Source: Phalacrocorax aristotelis (taxonomy: Eukaryota > Chordata > Aves > Suliformes > Phalacrocoracidae). Taken from it: a DNA stretch of 64,000 nucleotides. The translations under genes and the position numbers were made by a program. Below the pieces are notes generated by a model. The model saw nothing but the letters and a program-made list of their open reading frames with translations, was not told the origin of the DNA and searched no databases. Where the stretch lies: NCBI RefSeq assembly GCF_949628215.1, contig NC_134276.1, positions 103,969,256 through 104,033,255 of the forward strand, written 5' to 3'. Shown piece by piece: positions 1 to 14,029 of this stretch (position 1 is its first letter; every line of letters starts with the position of its first letter).

Positions 1-1352
1 TGTGGTGCTGCAAGGGCAGAGATGGAACCCATTCCTTTCCTTTTTTGTTATAAAAATAAACACCCAGTGAAATGATGTTTCCTGACCCAGGGAACAGACT
101 GTCATGGTACAAGCACATAATTAAAAACGGTTCTCTGCAGAAGCCCACGTCCAGACAGACAGAGGGAAATGCAAGCACAAGCAGATGCAATAAATTTCCC
201 TGTGTTGCTCAGTAGAGCCCTGGTAAAGCCCATGTGTCCTGACTCCCCGCAAAATGATGATAAAATGGTATGTCGACAAGAAGGATTTTCCTTGGTGTAA
301 GCCACAACGACATCAAAGGCTCTGAACTAATTTGGGTTTTGTCAGCTAGATAAAGATATTAGGTTAATGCCTTTTGTTCCTCAACAGAATGTTTTAGTCA
401 GTGAACAGAATTAATTGTGTTGACATAATGGATTTATTGTTTCAACAAAATGCCTGTCACACAGTGGATAAGGGATTTGACAAAACTAATGCTGATATCG
501 GGGGATTCTTATATAGCTGAATTATCAACCTGATAAAATGCCACTAGTGTAAAAGAGAACATGAAGGAAAACAGGGTCTATACCCCAGAGGCATTAGTGC
601 TCATAAGAAGTACACAAAGAATACATTACGTTTTACAGTTCCCGTGGCTTTTTGTGATGAGCAAGGTGCTACTGATACAGACTGTATGCTCCCACAGACC
701 CCTGCTTGCAAAGGTGAAAGCCCTCTTCCCAGAAACCTGGCAGACCTGCCGACAGTCAGGATTTGTGAGTAGGGAAAGCACTCAGTCTGGGCCAACACCA
801 GCTCTGCTGGTGCCCACCAGCACCGCTGCTGTGGGCTACCTTTCTGCACGTCCCTGGGAGCAAAGCACGTTGCTGGAGCAAATAGTGAGCGCAGGTTGTG
901 GTGAATAGCCTGCAAAATCCAGCTGAGAAGCACAAGGTTTGCAATGTAGAAGATGTCTATGGAGTCATGGCATGAAACCTGCTTATTCAAAAGTCAGTCA
1001 TTTTTTTTGTCTCTCTGTGCAAGCTACTTCCATCTCTATCAACAAACAAAAACTAGTTGTGCCTCTTCAGCACTGGGCTGTAGCCTTTCAGACAGCTCTC
1101 CCCAGACCAAACTGGGAGATTTATGCTTAGGAAAAACCATCAGACTTTTGCACTTGTGTCCCAGAAGAGAATGAATTGTGTTCATGTGCTAAGCAATCTA
1201 GGGCACAGCCTGTCCATGCCAACCTTGCCCTGCACTGAACTCTCCTGCCCCAGTTCTGGGCTTCTGTCAGCCCTGAGCTCCGAGTGGGACCAAGCTGGAG
1301 GGAAGCGCTGGTGGTGTGCAAGACCAAGGAGCACAAAGGCAGGTGGCGAACA

Positions 1353-1452
1353 CAAAAGAGATTAAAAGATTAGAAAAAGAGAGAGCGGTAAAGATGAAAG
1401 AAAAAAAGATGAAGAAAAAAGATGAAAAGACAAGAAAGCAGAAAGAAAGCCA
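1353..1452 (+). repeat. Purine-rich low-complexity stretch
   Basis: About 100 bases consist almost only of A and G with scattered T (AAAGAGA, GAAGAAAAAAG and similar). The lysine-rich open frame through it (1316-1573) is explained by this composition and has no domain. Confidence 0.7.
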
Positions 1453-4400
1453 TTGTCATCTGATTTCTTTGTCCAAATCTAAGTTAATATCTCAAAATGT
1501 TAAAAAGATTATTTCACTACTTTTCTTTATCCCTAAAGCCAGTAAGAACTCATTTTCCTTTAAAGGAGACTAGCTAGTGCAGAATAGTTTTCCTGCAGCA
1601 CCCAAACCACTCGTGTGTGCACAAAATCAGAGGGTGCACCTGAGGACACATGTACAAGGCTGGCTGACCTGCTGCCGGTGATTCCTGAGCTAGCACGGAC
1701 CAGGCATTGAGGAGCGGTATTACCGCTGGAGAGGGCGTTGCATTAAAGCCATCAAACCCTGTTCAGTAAGTGTATTGTCTCAGAAGCAACACATTCAAAC
1801 CAGAAAGAGAGCCACCGGTTGCCCAAAGGAGGTAAGCAGTAAGTAATGAATTTAAGATGCGTAGTGAAGGCATGAGGGAGCTAGACAAGAAAAGGTCTGT
1901 GTGGGTGAGTGACAGGGAAATAACACTGGCTGAAAGGAGAATGCATATTTGAATGCTCAGAAAGATGGGAGCTCCAGAAATGATGTGAAATGGAAAATCT
2001 TTTCTTTCTGGAGAAGGACTGGGTTTCTGTTTCTGACTACAGGAGCAGTGCTCCAACCCTGCAGTAGTCGGGTCAGCTGCCAGAGAGATGGCCAAGGTCG
2101 ACTACAGACTGACCTGCATTACCCAAATGTTTGCTGGGAAGACTCTTTTCTTTTCTGTTCAATTTACGTTGTCACAGCATGTCGCCTTGTTAATTTGAAA
2201 ATATACCACAGCATAGCATAAGGGATAATTGCAACAGCAAAACACGTTTTGCAGCCAAAAGCGAGCAGTGGAACTCCTGTTTTGTTCTCTCTGTACTGGT
2301 TGTGTTTTTTCCTGAAAATTTATTTCAAAATAAACCATACATGAGTGAGTGGTGTTTCCTTTTTTCTTCCAGTCGGACTCGCTTGTGCTATTGCCCTGGG
2401 GTAGGAATGAGTCAGAAGTAAACAGAGCCCATTTACTAAGCTGTCCTTCAGAAGAAGACATGCTCAGCTCCGGTGCTGACACTGGTGGTAAGTATTGCTG
2501 TGGGTAGTCGGCCACACAGTGCCAGGAATTTGATAACAGGTGGTGAAGGTTTGTGTGAAAAGAAATAATTTGTAGCAGCTGAAAGAATGAATTGAAGGAA
2601 ATGAAGTCAAAGTAACCACATGTAGATGAAAGAGCTCTTCATCTTCACCCACGGAGAGCACCTGCAAATAGTTTTGGCAGAAACTGTGAATGAAAACAAG
2701 AATATGGAATTTTCTTCTTCCTTAAAAAGAAAGTCCTTTGGTATGAGACTGTATGGTGACTTGATGCAGACAATGCTCTTCCTCAGCAGAGACGATTAGG
2801 GCAAAGATATCTCAACGTTGTTCCCATTTTTACTGATTTGTGGATAGGAGAAAGGGGTTTAACCCTTCCTCAGGTTAAAAAAGAAGTCTTTTCTGTTCCT
2901 GCGCATTTTTTCTCTGAAATTTATGCTGTCATGGAGTGGCATAGAGTACTGAAACTCCCTCCTCAGTGCCCCATATGATTTCTTGAACTGCTCAAAGGGC
3001 AGAAAGAGGAGATAGTAAAATTAAAAGAAAACATGACAAAACAATTTGGGGGAATTTCATCCTTTTGACCAAGATCAGGTTAGATTGTGTAACTGAAAAC
3101 CCTGCAACCATTGGATTTGGACATTTTTTTCTGTGCTTCTATGTGGAGAAAAATGGGGGACTCAACTTTTGATGACCTTAATTTATTTTATTTACATAAA
3201 GCATAACTTTCCTTACCCAATGCTTGTTTTGATTTGGTTTTTTTTTTTTTAATGCTTTGGAATTAGTTGTGTTTGTTGTGATGAACAGCTGAAGTGATCC
3301 AGTAGCTACCAGTGAGCTTCTATAGTCCTTCAAAGACAGTTTCCAACACTTCCCTCAGAGCCTGCGTGGTTTTTAATCACAGAATCACAAACTGATGCCT
3401 ATTTGACTTCCTATGTAGTACAGCTCCAGTTGCACAGGAGTCAGGCAGGAGGGGATCTGCCTTACAGAGGTCACCCTGAGCTTGTGGGGTGCTCAAGCTA
3501 AGGAGACCTACCCAGCATGGCCCAGCAAGACATGTCTGCTGGCACTGGGAGTCCCTTTTGGGACCGGCTAGCCCTGACTGGGCAGGGCCAGAGTCAGAAA
3601 CAGTGTCAGGCTGACTTTGTGGGGAAATGTGGTTAGCTTCAGGGAGGTGAAAAAATTGACATTATAGCTGAGCCTGGATGGGCCAGCTGCGCTGACATAA
3701 CCTGGGTGGAGTCTAACTCATTGAGTGGGCACCCTTCTGGTTCCTCTGTGTCTCACAGGGTCCTGGGCAGGATTTGGGGTCCGACAGGGGTGAAGGGCTT
3801 TGCTGCCCCTGGTTAATTCAGAATTGCATGGTTGACTGAATTTTTGAGACATTGCATTATGTTTATTTTTGTTCCCCCGTCCAATCTTTCCTCAAATAAA
3901 AGGTACTTTTCTTGTTAAAAGCTCTTAATGCCCTTGAGAGAGAGGAAAAATCATGCCTGTAAGGTGGCAGGACAGATTTATTTTCATTTCCTGGCACCAG
4001 AAATAGACCAAGTGTGATAAAAGCTACCTATTCTGTTTCACATTATAACAGATTTGGAGCATGCATATGGTCAGTTCACTCATCTTATTGCATCTACAGG
4101 GAGGGAACTTCTGGCTGAGGGAGCAATAATTTCAGCCATTCACATTGAATCAGCAGCTGTATGAACCCTGTACACAGATTTCACTTTATCTCACAGCGTT
4201 GCGCATCTAAGCCTGAGAAATCAGGCCCTCTGAAGGTATCGTCAGCGACACATCCAGTGAGAATATGAAGTAAATATAGTGACACAGCCAAAGTTACTAA
4301 TCGTACTTGAGACTTTAGCAATGGTTTGGCTTTGTTACACATTTTTTTATGTGCGTTTCTCCTGTCACTCTATATTATCTTTATTCCACAATTTGTTGTC

Positions 4401-4989
4401 TTTACTGTTTTCATTTGACACACAATCAGAAGACAGAAACTGCCATAAGAATGACTAAAGCTTTGGTAGGAAGAAGGAGAGTCTGTCTTTGTAGTCAATA
4501 TTTGTACAGTGCTGAGAAAATTGGGGTCTGATACAGAAAAGAAGATTTTAGGCACAGCCACCGCATAAATAAGAAACAGGTTGTCCCATGAGCTGCAGAA
4601 CTAATGGAACCTCTAGCTCCAGTAGCTGAGTTTGCGTCTTTGAGACCCTTTCCTTGTGATAATAACCTCTCTTCCCTGCATATACTCATATGCCACCATG
4701 AAGGGCAAGTAACAGCGCAGGCAGAGGCTAGGCAGGGACCCTGCTGCACCGATGGGCAGGCGAGGATGTATTGGCTCGTTGGCCAGGTAACTGCTGCCAG
4801 GTGGACGATGGATGAGGTCTGCCTGCCTTTCCCACAGTGGTGACAGTAATTTGGGTCTGTCTCCTTTGCCTCAATTTCATTTTCATGAAGCTTGTTAATT
4901 TTTCATTTTAAATGTTTCTGTCAAATGTCATTGCAACTGGCCAAGAGCCAGCACTTGTTTAGGGGGCTGGGAAAACTGTCAGACAGGCA

Positions 4990-5008
4990 GATGGATGGAT
5001 GGATGGAT
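4990..5008 (+). repeat. Short ATGG tetranucleotide repeat
   Basis: About four and a half copies of ATGG. It lies in non-coding sequence. Confidence 0.9.
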
Positions 5009-7567
5009 AGGCAGGACAACTGTATAACCTCATTTTCTTAGGGAACAGAGAACAGCAATAATGGACAGATGTAAATGTTAAGTAGTTGGTGCTAACGTTT
5101 GGGTAGTGTGCAAGTTAGAATTCATATTGTGGGTGGGCAATAGGATGCTATAAAATAATAAGCCATCAGAGATAAAATTTTTGTACCCATATGAGGGAAT
5201 CCATCAACTTTTTTCTATAAGAAAGGAACAAGAATATTGTAGGGCAAATGCTCTGAGAGTGAATTAATAGGAATATCATTTGTCACAGTAAGGTCTTTAC
5301 TCAGGGATGAATGAAAGAAATCTGTAACGCTGACTACATAGCACAGTGTTAAATTCTCCCTTGAGTATCCTAAACTCTGCTTTCAGTTACATCCTGGAGA
5401 ACTGATTAACCTTGCTGAGATGCTGAGTACAGGAAGAGTCCAACCTAGGTTATTTGATCCAATAAACTTTCTTGATTCCTTAGCTATTTATAGCAGGGAA
5501 GCGAACTGGAAAAGATTTACAAATGTTACTGATCTTGAATATTTTCCCAAAATATTTTCTGAAGCTCTGCATTGAGGAAGGTCACAAATGATCACTCAAA
5601 TCTTCCATTATTTCCTATAAACTTTGTAAAATCAACACAATGGCACCTCCAAACCTTGCCATATAACTATAGAGAGAGACTTCTTGAAAACACCAACTGA
5701 TCAAAGGGAAAAATTCAAAAATCTCATTAGGTTTCGGAGCAGATGCTGTGTTCTGAGCAGAGACCACGTGAAAGGAGAAATTTATGCAGCCGGCCTCCTT
5801 TAGCTAGTTATCTCTGGATCAGCAGAAGGAAAGAGAGTTTCCACTATGCTGGAACTACACAGGAGCCTCAGATGCCTCTTCAACACTCTTTTTTTAAGAG
5901 GAAGACAATTGTCATCTCTGAATCACATGTTTTATCAAGATTTCAATTTCTTTTTGTCCAGGAAAGCATATCTGCTGCAAAAGGTGGAAAAGTAAAGGTT
6001 GCTGCTTTTTGACATATCTGTGAAGGATAATGATGAGAGATGGCATTTGACAAAGCAAACCGTTTAATAAAGTTTAAAAAACAAAAGGGGAAATCCCCCA
6101 ATGGTGGGAGTCTGTAAGTTATCTGTTCTCCATATCATCTCAAAGAATGCCCAGTGCTGATCAGGGGCTTCCTCATGTGGACATCTGCCTTCCAGAAACT
6201 GTGAACTGCTTCATGCTGAGGCCATGGGGGTGACCTTACAGTCGCTGCATGGGAAAGACCATCCAAGGCTAGGGGGCTCCCAGGTTCTTGAGCCGGTCAA
6301 CCCCTGTTGGCACACTTCTCTAGAAAATTGTACCTGGCTTGAGCTGAAATGTGAGGATTAGTCAGGAATCATTGATTTTCCTTATTACTGTCCATACCCC
6401 CAGTCCCAAAGGGAAGGAAAATTAGACTTCTAACAGGGAGCAAGAGCACTGTTAGGAGCTCAGTTCATTGCACTGTTTCCCTCTTGAAACACAGAGTTAC
6501 AGAACAGGACGAGGCATAGCCAACACACACTGAAGCAGTTCCTGCTTTAGTTAAGGATAAATAGATTTATCTCAGATCCTAACAGCTAATAAAATACATG
6601 TTTTCTGTGCTCTTACATCACCACATTTACTGAGGGATTCTTAAGCAAAGGTGTTAAGAGCTAAGGCTAAGATTTGCCTAATGAGACCTGATTTAATATC
6701 TGATGATGCATCCTTTGTTTTATTGTCCTTTTACATTTTCAGGGTGCAGCCTTTTCCCTAACAGTCAGTTATGGCTGCAATCTATCTAACAAAAATAGTC
6801 AAGGCTTTGTGAAATGAACTTGGAGAGGTACTAAGGGACCTTATTTACCACTAGCCTACTCATTCAGTTCCACCCTTTTGCTGTAAAAAGCTAGTATGTG
6901 TAACATGCCTGAGTCAAATTCTCTTAAACTAAAAAAATTTTAAAAAAACTTTCAGAGTTCTTGAAATCCAGATAGGTTTCATGCTTTATTGTCAAAAGGT
7001 GACTCATTAAAGAGTGCTTTTCCATCTGTCTGCAGAAACAATTTTGTATCTTCTGCTGAAGGGTGTAGGGTCACTGGAATAATGATTTTCTCTTGTAGTA
7101 ATAGGATCCTGATTGCATATGATGGTCTGTTTTTTTTTTTTAAACTTTAATTAAGTCACTTTATGCATTTGGTAGCAGTAAGTGATTTGATGGAAGTCCT
7201 CAAAATTTCAAAAGCATGACTTGTATGGCTCTCACTAACAGGGAATGTAAAGACTGAAATTAATTTCTAGCATGGTCTTTTACCCATTTACAGGCAAGGC
7301 TTTGCACAGGCACAGTACAATGCAGTTCACTGGATGAACTTCAACCCTGTTCAATCGCAGTTTCAGAAACAGCTCGACCTTCGTTTGGAAATATTGTTTA
7401 CTGTGAGCAGAACGCTCTTGTCTTTTGGAGAGAGTATAACATCTCCCACAACTTAACATATAGTGGTATCAAGCAACAGAAGGGAGAGCTCAGTTTGGAG
7501 AGAGGAGACTGCTGTGTTGGAAATATCCACAAATTGATAAAAATAAATCTTAAAAATACTTGCTTAC

Positions 7568-7600
7568 TTTTTTTTTTTGTGTGTGTGTGTGTGTGTGTGT
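7568..7600 (+). repeat. T tract followed by (GT)11
   Basis: Eleven T residues (7568-7578) run into eleven GT units (7579-7600). It is an ordinary dinucleotide microsatellite. Confidence 0.97.
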
Positions 7601-9774
7601 GGTGGAATCTAAAGTTTCTGTGTACCTATGTTTTCCTCATGGTCACTGGGGTGTTTAGGAGAAGGATGGAGTAAGATCTGTGGCTGTTTCACATCTCTGT
7701 CTGTGCCAGGGTTTCATGAATAAAGGCAACCACGTAGAAAGAAACTCAGGGTTTCTGAAACTCAGAGGGAGGATAATGTGGCTGAACAGCTTGGGTTATC
7801 ATGCTGATGCTTTTGTCTACATCAGTGAGTATTGTTGTCCAGTGGGAACAGATATGCAGATGAAAACATTTGGTGCTGGGGGCTTGATATTGAAAATACG
7901 TGTGTTTTGGAAGGGCTATGCCAGATGAATGTGACCCCGGTCCCATGAACTGAATACCGTTAGCAGCCAAGTACATTAGGTACAATCCTGGAGTGCACCA
8001 TTGTGCTTAGTCTGACCCTGATCTGTCCGCAGATCCAAGTGCAATATAGGTAATCCTTTCCTTTCCCTGAGGTTGAATAAGGTGCTCATGCGACTCACCC
8101 TGGGTTGCGAGTTCGTTGACTGAGGCAGGCACCCGTGAGAGTGGGTCAGCCACCGCAGGACTGTTTCACCCAATGTCTTTCAACCGAGCTAGCCTTTCAT
8201 CAGTCCTCTTGTAACAACCACAGACTGAAAGAGTTCCCTGAGTCATGGAAGCAACTAAATTTCCATCCCTATGGTTTGCTTGTCGCAGAAGATGGGTCCT
8301 ACAGCAATGATTATTTCTCAGCACAAAGAAAGAAAAGTGCAGATAACTAAGTAACGCATCAGAGCAACAACCAAGCAGAGCAGCTGCGGGGTTGGTATCT
8401 CAATGAGACAGAGGAAGGACATAGGACAACCAGCTGCATCAGCCTGGTACTACTAGCATCTGCCATTTGTGTCTCTGTCTAAAACCACAAGAAGATAATG
8501 CTAAATTAACTTGCTGTTTCCGCGGGTGGCTGGCTTTTAATGCATTTTGTGTCTCAATGCTACTTGTTACCATGCATAAGCAAACAGGAAAAAATATGTG
8601 GCTGTAAAAAACTGCCTTTTAAATGTGTATTACATGGCATTAAATTTCGTTAGAATGTCTTCCATGATCACAATATGCTGGTTAGTGGTTCTGGGATTTT
8701 TTTTCTTTTTTGGGAGTTCACATCTCCCAAATTTAATTTAATCTCCTTTGAGTTAGGTTTTTATATTTTTGTAGAGCTGTGCAGCATGAAGAAAGAAAGT
8801 GCATGAGAATCCAAATGCACTCCTCTTAATAAAACTAAAGGGCAGAGCAAATAACCCATCATTACTGTCTCATGGAGAAAGCAACTACAGAAACCCACAA
8901 CCATAGTTTTTTCTTATCTGCTTCAAAACCGTAAGTGAATGCAATCAAGGCATGCACCAAACAATAGAAAATTTTAGGCTGGAGTTGTGGGAGTAGTAAA
9001 ATTGCTGGGTCCTGTGTACCAATACTTTGTGCCAGTCAGGATTTGAGGGAAGCGGCAGTTCTTTGCAGGTGTACATATATGAGGAATTATTTTTTATTTT
9101 TGCCATGTCCTTTGCCTCAATTTAACCTGCAAGAAGCAGTTGGCACCATCCTCAGCATGCTCTGGCTTCACACCTTTAATGAACACCTATATTAAATTTG
9201 CTTCCTGACAAGCAAAAGAAACCACAACCCTTCTCTCAACCAATTAAAATACGGTGCTATTTATTGTGAATACATAACTATCAAGGTAACAGGGCTTCAG
9301 AAAACTTGCAAATAGTAATGCAATGTTTTGAATGCACCCAGTGAAAAGAGAAACGTACTTCAGAAATGCTACGCTAGAGGCATAAACTGAATGTACCATA
9401 AGCATAAATGAACTGATGCATTACCAATGCAACACCTACACACTTTAAACTGTGTAATACAAGCATCTTTATGCCTACTGACAAAGCCTCTATACAGATC
9501 TGGCAGAAACATATGTTTTGAAGAGAACACTGTGTGCGCAGGAGACAACCAAAACCCACCCATAATTCACACACAGATTTATGACTTGGAATAGATAAAA
9601 TGATGGCAGGAAGCAGGATCCATTTTGCTGAACTTGTGTTAGGATTTAAACTGCTCTGCTACAAACTGAGATCATGGTCACTGAAAAAAAAAAAAAAAAG
9701 TCTAGCATTGCTCCCATTGTTTTCCTGAGTGAAGTGCAGGTTTTGTGCATGAGGACACCCATGATTTGAAAGGA

Positions 9775-10174
9775 GGCTCATTGACAAGGCTGAGAGACTT
9801 GGGTTTGTTTAGCCTGGAGGAGACTGAGGGGGGATTTCATAAATACCTATAAATATCTAACGGGTGGGTGTCAGGATGATGGGGCCAGGCTCTTTTCAGT
9901 AGTCCCCAACAAGAGGACAAGGGGCAATGGGCGCAAGTTGGCACACAGGAAGTTCCACCTCAATATGACAAAAAAACATCTTTCCTGTGAGGGTGACAGA
10001 GCAGGGGCACAGGCTGCCCAGGGAGGCTGCGGAGTCTCCTTCTCTGGAGACATTCAAAACCTACCTGGATGCGGTGCTGTGCCCCCTGCTCTGGGTGTGC
10101 CTGCTCAAGCAGGGGGGTTGGACAAGATGATGTCCAGAGGTCCTTCCAACCCCTACCATTCCGTGATTCTGTGA
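9775..10174 (+). mobile_element. CR1 LINE, 5'-truncated 3' end
   Basis: This 400-bp stretch matches the 3' end of CR1: it runs from GAGACTTGGG and TTTAGCCTGGAGGAGACTGA through GGGTGACAGAGCAGGGGCAC and GGAGTCTCCTTCTCTGGAGA to the terminal octamer repeat ATTCCGTG ATTCTGTG A. It covers the end of ORF2 and the 3' UTR. The 5' truncation and lack of a poly(A) tail are typical of CR1. The coding part has drifted and is not functional. It is one of the younger, better-preserved repeats here. Confidence 0.92.
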
Positions 10175-13100
10175 CAACTGACTGACCTTTTGGATTTGGT
10201 TTAGCAAATTAAAGGTAACTGACAAAATGTCTCTCACACATGCTTCCTAAAATGGCAGCCATTCAAATGCGTTAGTGATGCTGATAGAAATGTCACAAAC
10301 AAGAAAAGCAAAAGTTATTACCATAAGGAGGATGATCTCCTTGCTTTCCCCTGGGCTCTTAGCACTGGATAAACAGGTGAGAGCAGCTTATTCCTGTCCT
10401 AGCCCTAACCAGGTATTAAAGGCTCTGGATCAAGCTGTGGGATGACTGCACAGACAGGATGTTTATTGCCTTTGGGGAAAGCAGAAGGGCTGGTGGAGGA
10501 GGGGTGGACAAGGGACGCAGTGAACCGGTGCTAGAGAGATTCATGCTGACGCAGCTGTAGCCCACCCGCAGAGCACGAGGGATGGGCGCATAGAGCTGCC
10601 TGTGTAGGAAGGGCTACTGAAGCTCTCAGAACTGGTGTGGATGTGTTCCAGAAAAGGCGTTTATTCTAGCTAGGGTGTAACTTCTGCTGCTTACTGCCAT
10701 CAGATATTAATGCAGATAAACAAATATTTCAAGCTGTAATTCATTATTAGATAGATATGTAGTTAACAGAAATAAGCATCTGGTAGTTGTCTTGTGTGAA
10801 ATGTCCTTTGTACTTCAGAAGTGTTTCATTATGTATATCTAAACTTGATTTAACTGCTTTCCAGTGTACATGCAGTGCAGGAAATCTTTGTGATATACAG
10901 TCCCATTTGAAAACTGCATACAGATTTGCAGGTACTTTTAATATATCTCTTTGTTCTTCTCTGCCGATAGTGCTCAGCAAAAAAGTTCAGTCTCTGTATC
11001 AAACCATCATGTCCCAAAGTTCTTCCAGTTCAGTGAGTTAAAATCTAAACTGTGAAAGTCACAGAGTAAGATTTAAAAAGTCAGCAGTCATGAAGACGCT
11101 AAGGGTGTAAATCCTTTGTATGAGTTCATAGGCAACTTCCTTCTCTAGTCATCTGTCTTGATGCTGTGTTGCTGTTTCTGCTTTTAGAAGAAGCTTTGGA
11201 AGATAAAAGAAAAAGACTTAGGGAATCATTTTTAGTAAGTTTGAAACAGAAATAAATATATCCATTGACAATGATAGAACTACAAATTTAAAATCTACAA
11301 AAGCTGGTATAACTGGGGCATGATAGCATTGAGTAGATCATGAAGAATTATAATATTTTTGTACATGCTTTAAGTATGGGGGAAAAGCAGATTTTTGTAC
11401 AGTAAATTCTCTCAAACCTGGGAATATTATAGTCTTGCAAAGCTAAAGTAGATTTGTCTGCATCACATAAAAACTCTTACATTAATCCTTAGCCAAAATC
11501 TAAGCTTTTCTGTGGATAGCTAATGTAGGTTTTACATAGCTTGTCATGTAATCAATACAGTAAATGGTTCACCAAGAACTCTGCAGTTAGGTGTTGTGCT
11601 GGAGTGTTTCATTAGGCTGTAGGCTGTTTCGTGGATTCATGAGATGCCAAATTTGATCTGTACAGTATTGCCATTGACTTTTAAGGTATATTCTTAGAAA
11701 ACATATATGTGGTACATATATGTGTGTGTGTATATGTATATAAATAAAAAAAAAATCAGAAATTGGTTCCTTTACTGTTTTCTCATGAAGACCTGTAGGC
11801 CAAATGACCTATTATAAGGATTGCGTCTGTGCTCTCTCCATCTCTTCTATGGCACTCCTGAAGCGCAGTTCCCAAAGGTATGTACTTCTGCATAGCTGAG
11901 GCCTCCCCAGTACAGATAGAAATGCCCATTTTCTGCTCAAGTCTTATGGACAATAATCCTGTAAATGCATGCCAGGAGAAGATTTCCTCTTCCTGAAACA
12001 GTGTCACTTTACTGACTGGTCAATGGTTTGTCATCTTCTCCAGCAGTGCTTCCTGTGTAGCCAGCTACTCCCCATTTTTACTGGGCGGTTCATCTCTCCT
12101 TTCCAATTCATGTACATGCCAACTCTATGGGTTTCGGGCATGCAAACCAGTGCAGAATGTGACTTGACAGATCCTGATGATGCATATGAAAGAATGTGCT
12201 TTGTTTTGCTTCGGTGATTTTCAAACTCCTCTCGTAAAGAGAGCAATTCAAGAGAAAAAAACTGGCAAATTTCCTTACACTTGTAATTTGGGGGGGTAGA
12301 GGACCTGATTTCTCTAGAATAGAAACTGGAAATGATATTAAGTTTATTAACCTCACATTTATCTGTTGTTCAGGCCCCATGTGCACTCTAAGAAGAATTT
12401 TTAGTTTCATTGTTGCAATAATGTTTCAGTTACCTGTTCATGCTTAAACAGAAAGCTTCAGATATTTTAGAAAATCGATGGAAATGTGCTTTCTCATCAG
12501 CATGTGCTTTGTGCTCAACAGTTACGTTTTATTAATGCTTTGAGACAGAACAACTATACTGTCATATTGAAAGCGAGTTAAATGTTATGTAATAGGTCTT
12601 GTTTTTCTATAACTGTAATAGGAACAGAACTTTTTCATTATTATTGCTTAGATATCACAAAGTTACATAATTATTTTTGTCTCTTCTGGATACTTAAGCA
12701 TTATGTTAGCTGTGGTACTGTGGGCAGAAATGAAATAAAAAGTGTTACTGTTGGTGAATAATCCCTGGAAACCCATTAAGTGCATTGAATTTCACATGTA
12801 GTAAAACTTTTCGCTTTCTCTTTTGAAAAACTAGAGGCCTTTTCAGAGCTAAACCCTGCGGACTTCAGCTAGGGCTGCATTCTGAGGGAGCCTGTGCCCA
12901 GTGGAGAGAGCAGGCAGCACTGGCGACACAGGGCTGCTGGAGGAACCATGCCCTTGCACGAGAGCTGCTCTTGTCCTGCAGGTCAGGCCAGCTCTTTGCA
13001 GTAAAAATAACCGTATGAACACTACGAATTCTTCCATTTGTCTTAATAGACCTCTACCAGCTGCTGGCCCAGGCCTCTCTTCTGACCTTGCAGGACAGAC

Positions 13101-13607
13101 TTCACAGAGGTGCCATAAACTTAAATGTACCGGCCAAACCGCATGCTCACCTTTTCTTTGTTTTCTTTAGGCACGGCCTGAGTAGATAAATGCTGTGGTT
13201 GCTAATGAAGGACAGCTTAATCACAGTCATGACATGGTGGAGATGACACAGTCCTTCTCAAGTCTAAATGGCTCTCTTTAACTCATTGTACTTCCTTATG
13301 CTTTCAGAAGAAGTAGTAATAGCTGTGTCTCAAAGCCCAAAGGCACTGTAAATGCGGGACAGTGTCCAGGGTTATGGCTGTCACATGAGCATTGCCCAAA
13401 GTGCTCCTCTTTCCTTCCCTCTGTGTCACTCAAAGAGCAGCCATTGCACTGCTGGGTGGCCCCCCATCAACCAACGGCGTGTACCTGTCCCTGCAGCTGA
13501 CCCGAAACCTGTAAGCCCTGCATCTATACCACAGTGACACTTGCTGCTGTGAAATCTTCTCAGTTCAATCCTGGCTTTGCTAACGCAAAGCTAAACTTCT
13601 GGTCCAA
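10175..13607. other. Non-coding, no gene recognised
   Basis: The DNA is AT-rich with only short chance frames. The part at 12840-13180 is more GC-rich but has no recognisable content. Some AT-rich parts (for example 10680-10960) have the look of conserved non-coding sequence, which cannot be judged from one genome. Confidence 0.65.
11700..11755 (+). repeat. AT/GT simple repeat with a duplicated palindrome
   Basis: The palindrome ACATATATGT occurs twice, separated by GGT, and is followed by GTGTGTG, TATATGTATATA and an A tract. Confidence 0.85.
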
Positions 13608-14029
13608 CTCCTCTCCTCTCCTCTCCTCTCCTCTCCTCTCCTCTCCTCTCCTCTCCTCTCCTCTCCTCTCCTCTCCTCGCCTCTCCTCTCCTCTCCTCGC
13701 CTCTCCTCTCCTCTCCTCGCCTCTCCTCTCCTCTCCTCTCCTCTCCTCTCCTCTCCTCTCCTCTCCTCTCCTCTCCTCTCCTCTCCTCTCCTCTCCTCTC
13801 CTCTCCTCTCCTCTCCTCTCCTCTCCTCGCCTCTCCTCGCCTCTCCTCGCCTCTCCTCGCCTCTCCTCGCCTCTCCTCGCCTCTCCTCGCCTCTCCTCTC
13901 CTCTCCTCTCCTCTCCTCTCCTCTCCTCTCCTCTCCTCTCCTCTCCTCTCCTCTCCTCTCCTCTCCTCTCCTCTCCTCTCCTCTCCTCTCCTCTCCTCTC
14001 CTCTCCTCTCCTCTCCTCTCCTCTCCTCC
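13608..14029 (+). repeat. CTCTC pentanucleotide microsatellite array with CTCGC variants
   Basis: About 84 tandem copies of CTCTC form a 422-bp tract that is almost wholly pyrimidine on this strand. CTCGC variants occur in two ordered blocks: every fourth unit (13676, 13696, 13716) and then every second unit seven times (13826 to 13886). The long open frames through it on both strands (Ser/Pro/Leu and Arg/Gly/Glu repeats) are artefacts of the 5-bp period. Array length in the assembly may not be exact. Confidence 0.98.

Larger units (their letters stand above)
1..9774. other. Non-coding, AT-rich gene desert
   Basis: No open frame here looks like a conserved protein; the longest are under 130 codons and have no domain. 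A GC-richer patch lies at about 3420-3830, and another stretch at 6040-6560 starts with TTTAATAAAGTTTAAAA; neither could be assigned. The simple repeats are listed separately. Confidence 0.7.

Noticed and set aside
3373-3388. TCACAGAATCACAAA, resembling the reversed CR1 terminal repeat
   Set aside because: The sequence that follows does not continue as antisense CR1, so the match is too short to support an element.
6040-6560. Possible degenerate LTR around TTTAATAAAGTTTAAAA
   Set aside because: No TG...CA ends, target duplication or recognisable body could be found. The poly(A)-like motif alone is too weak.
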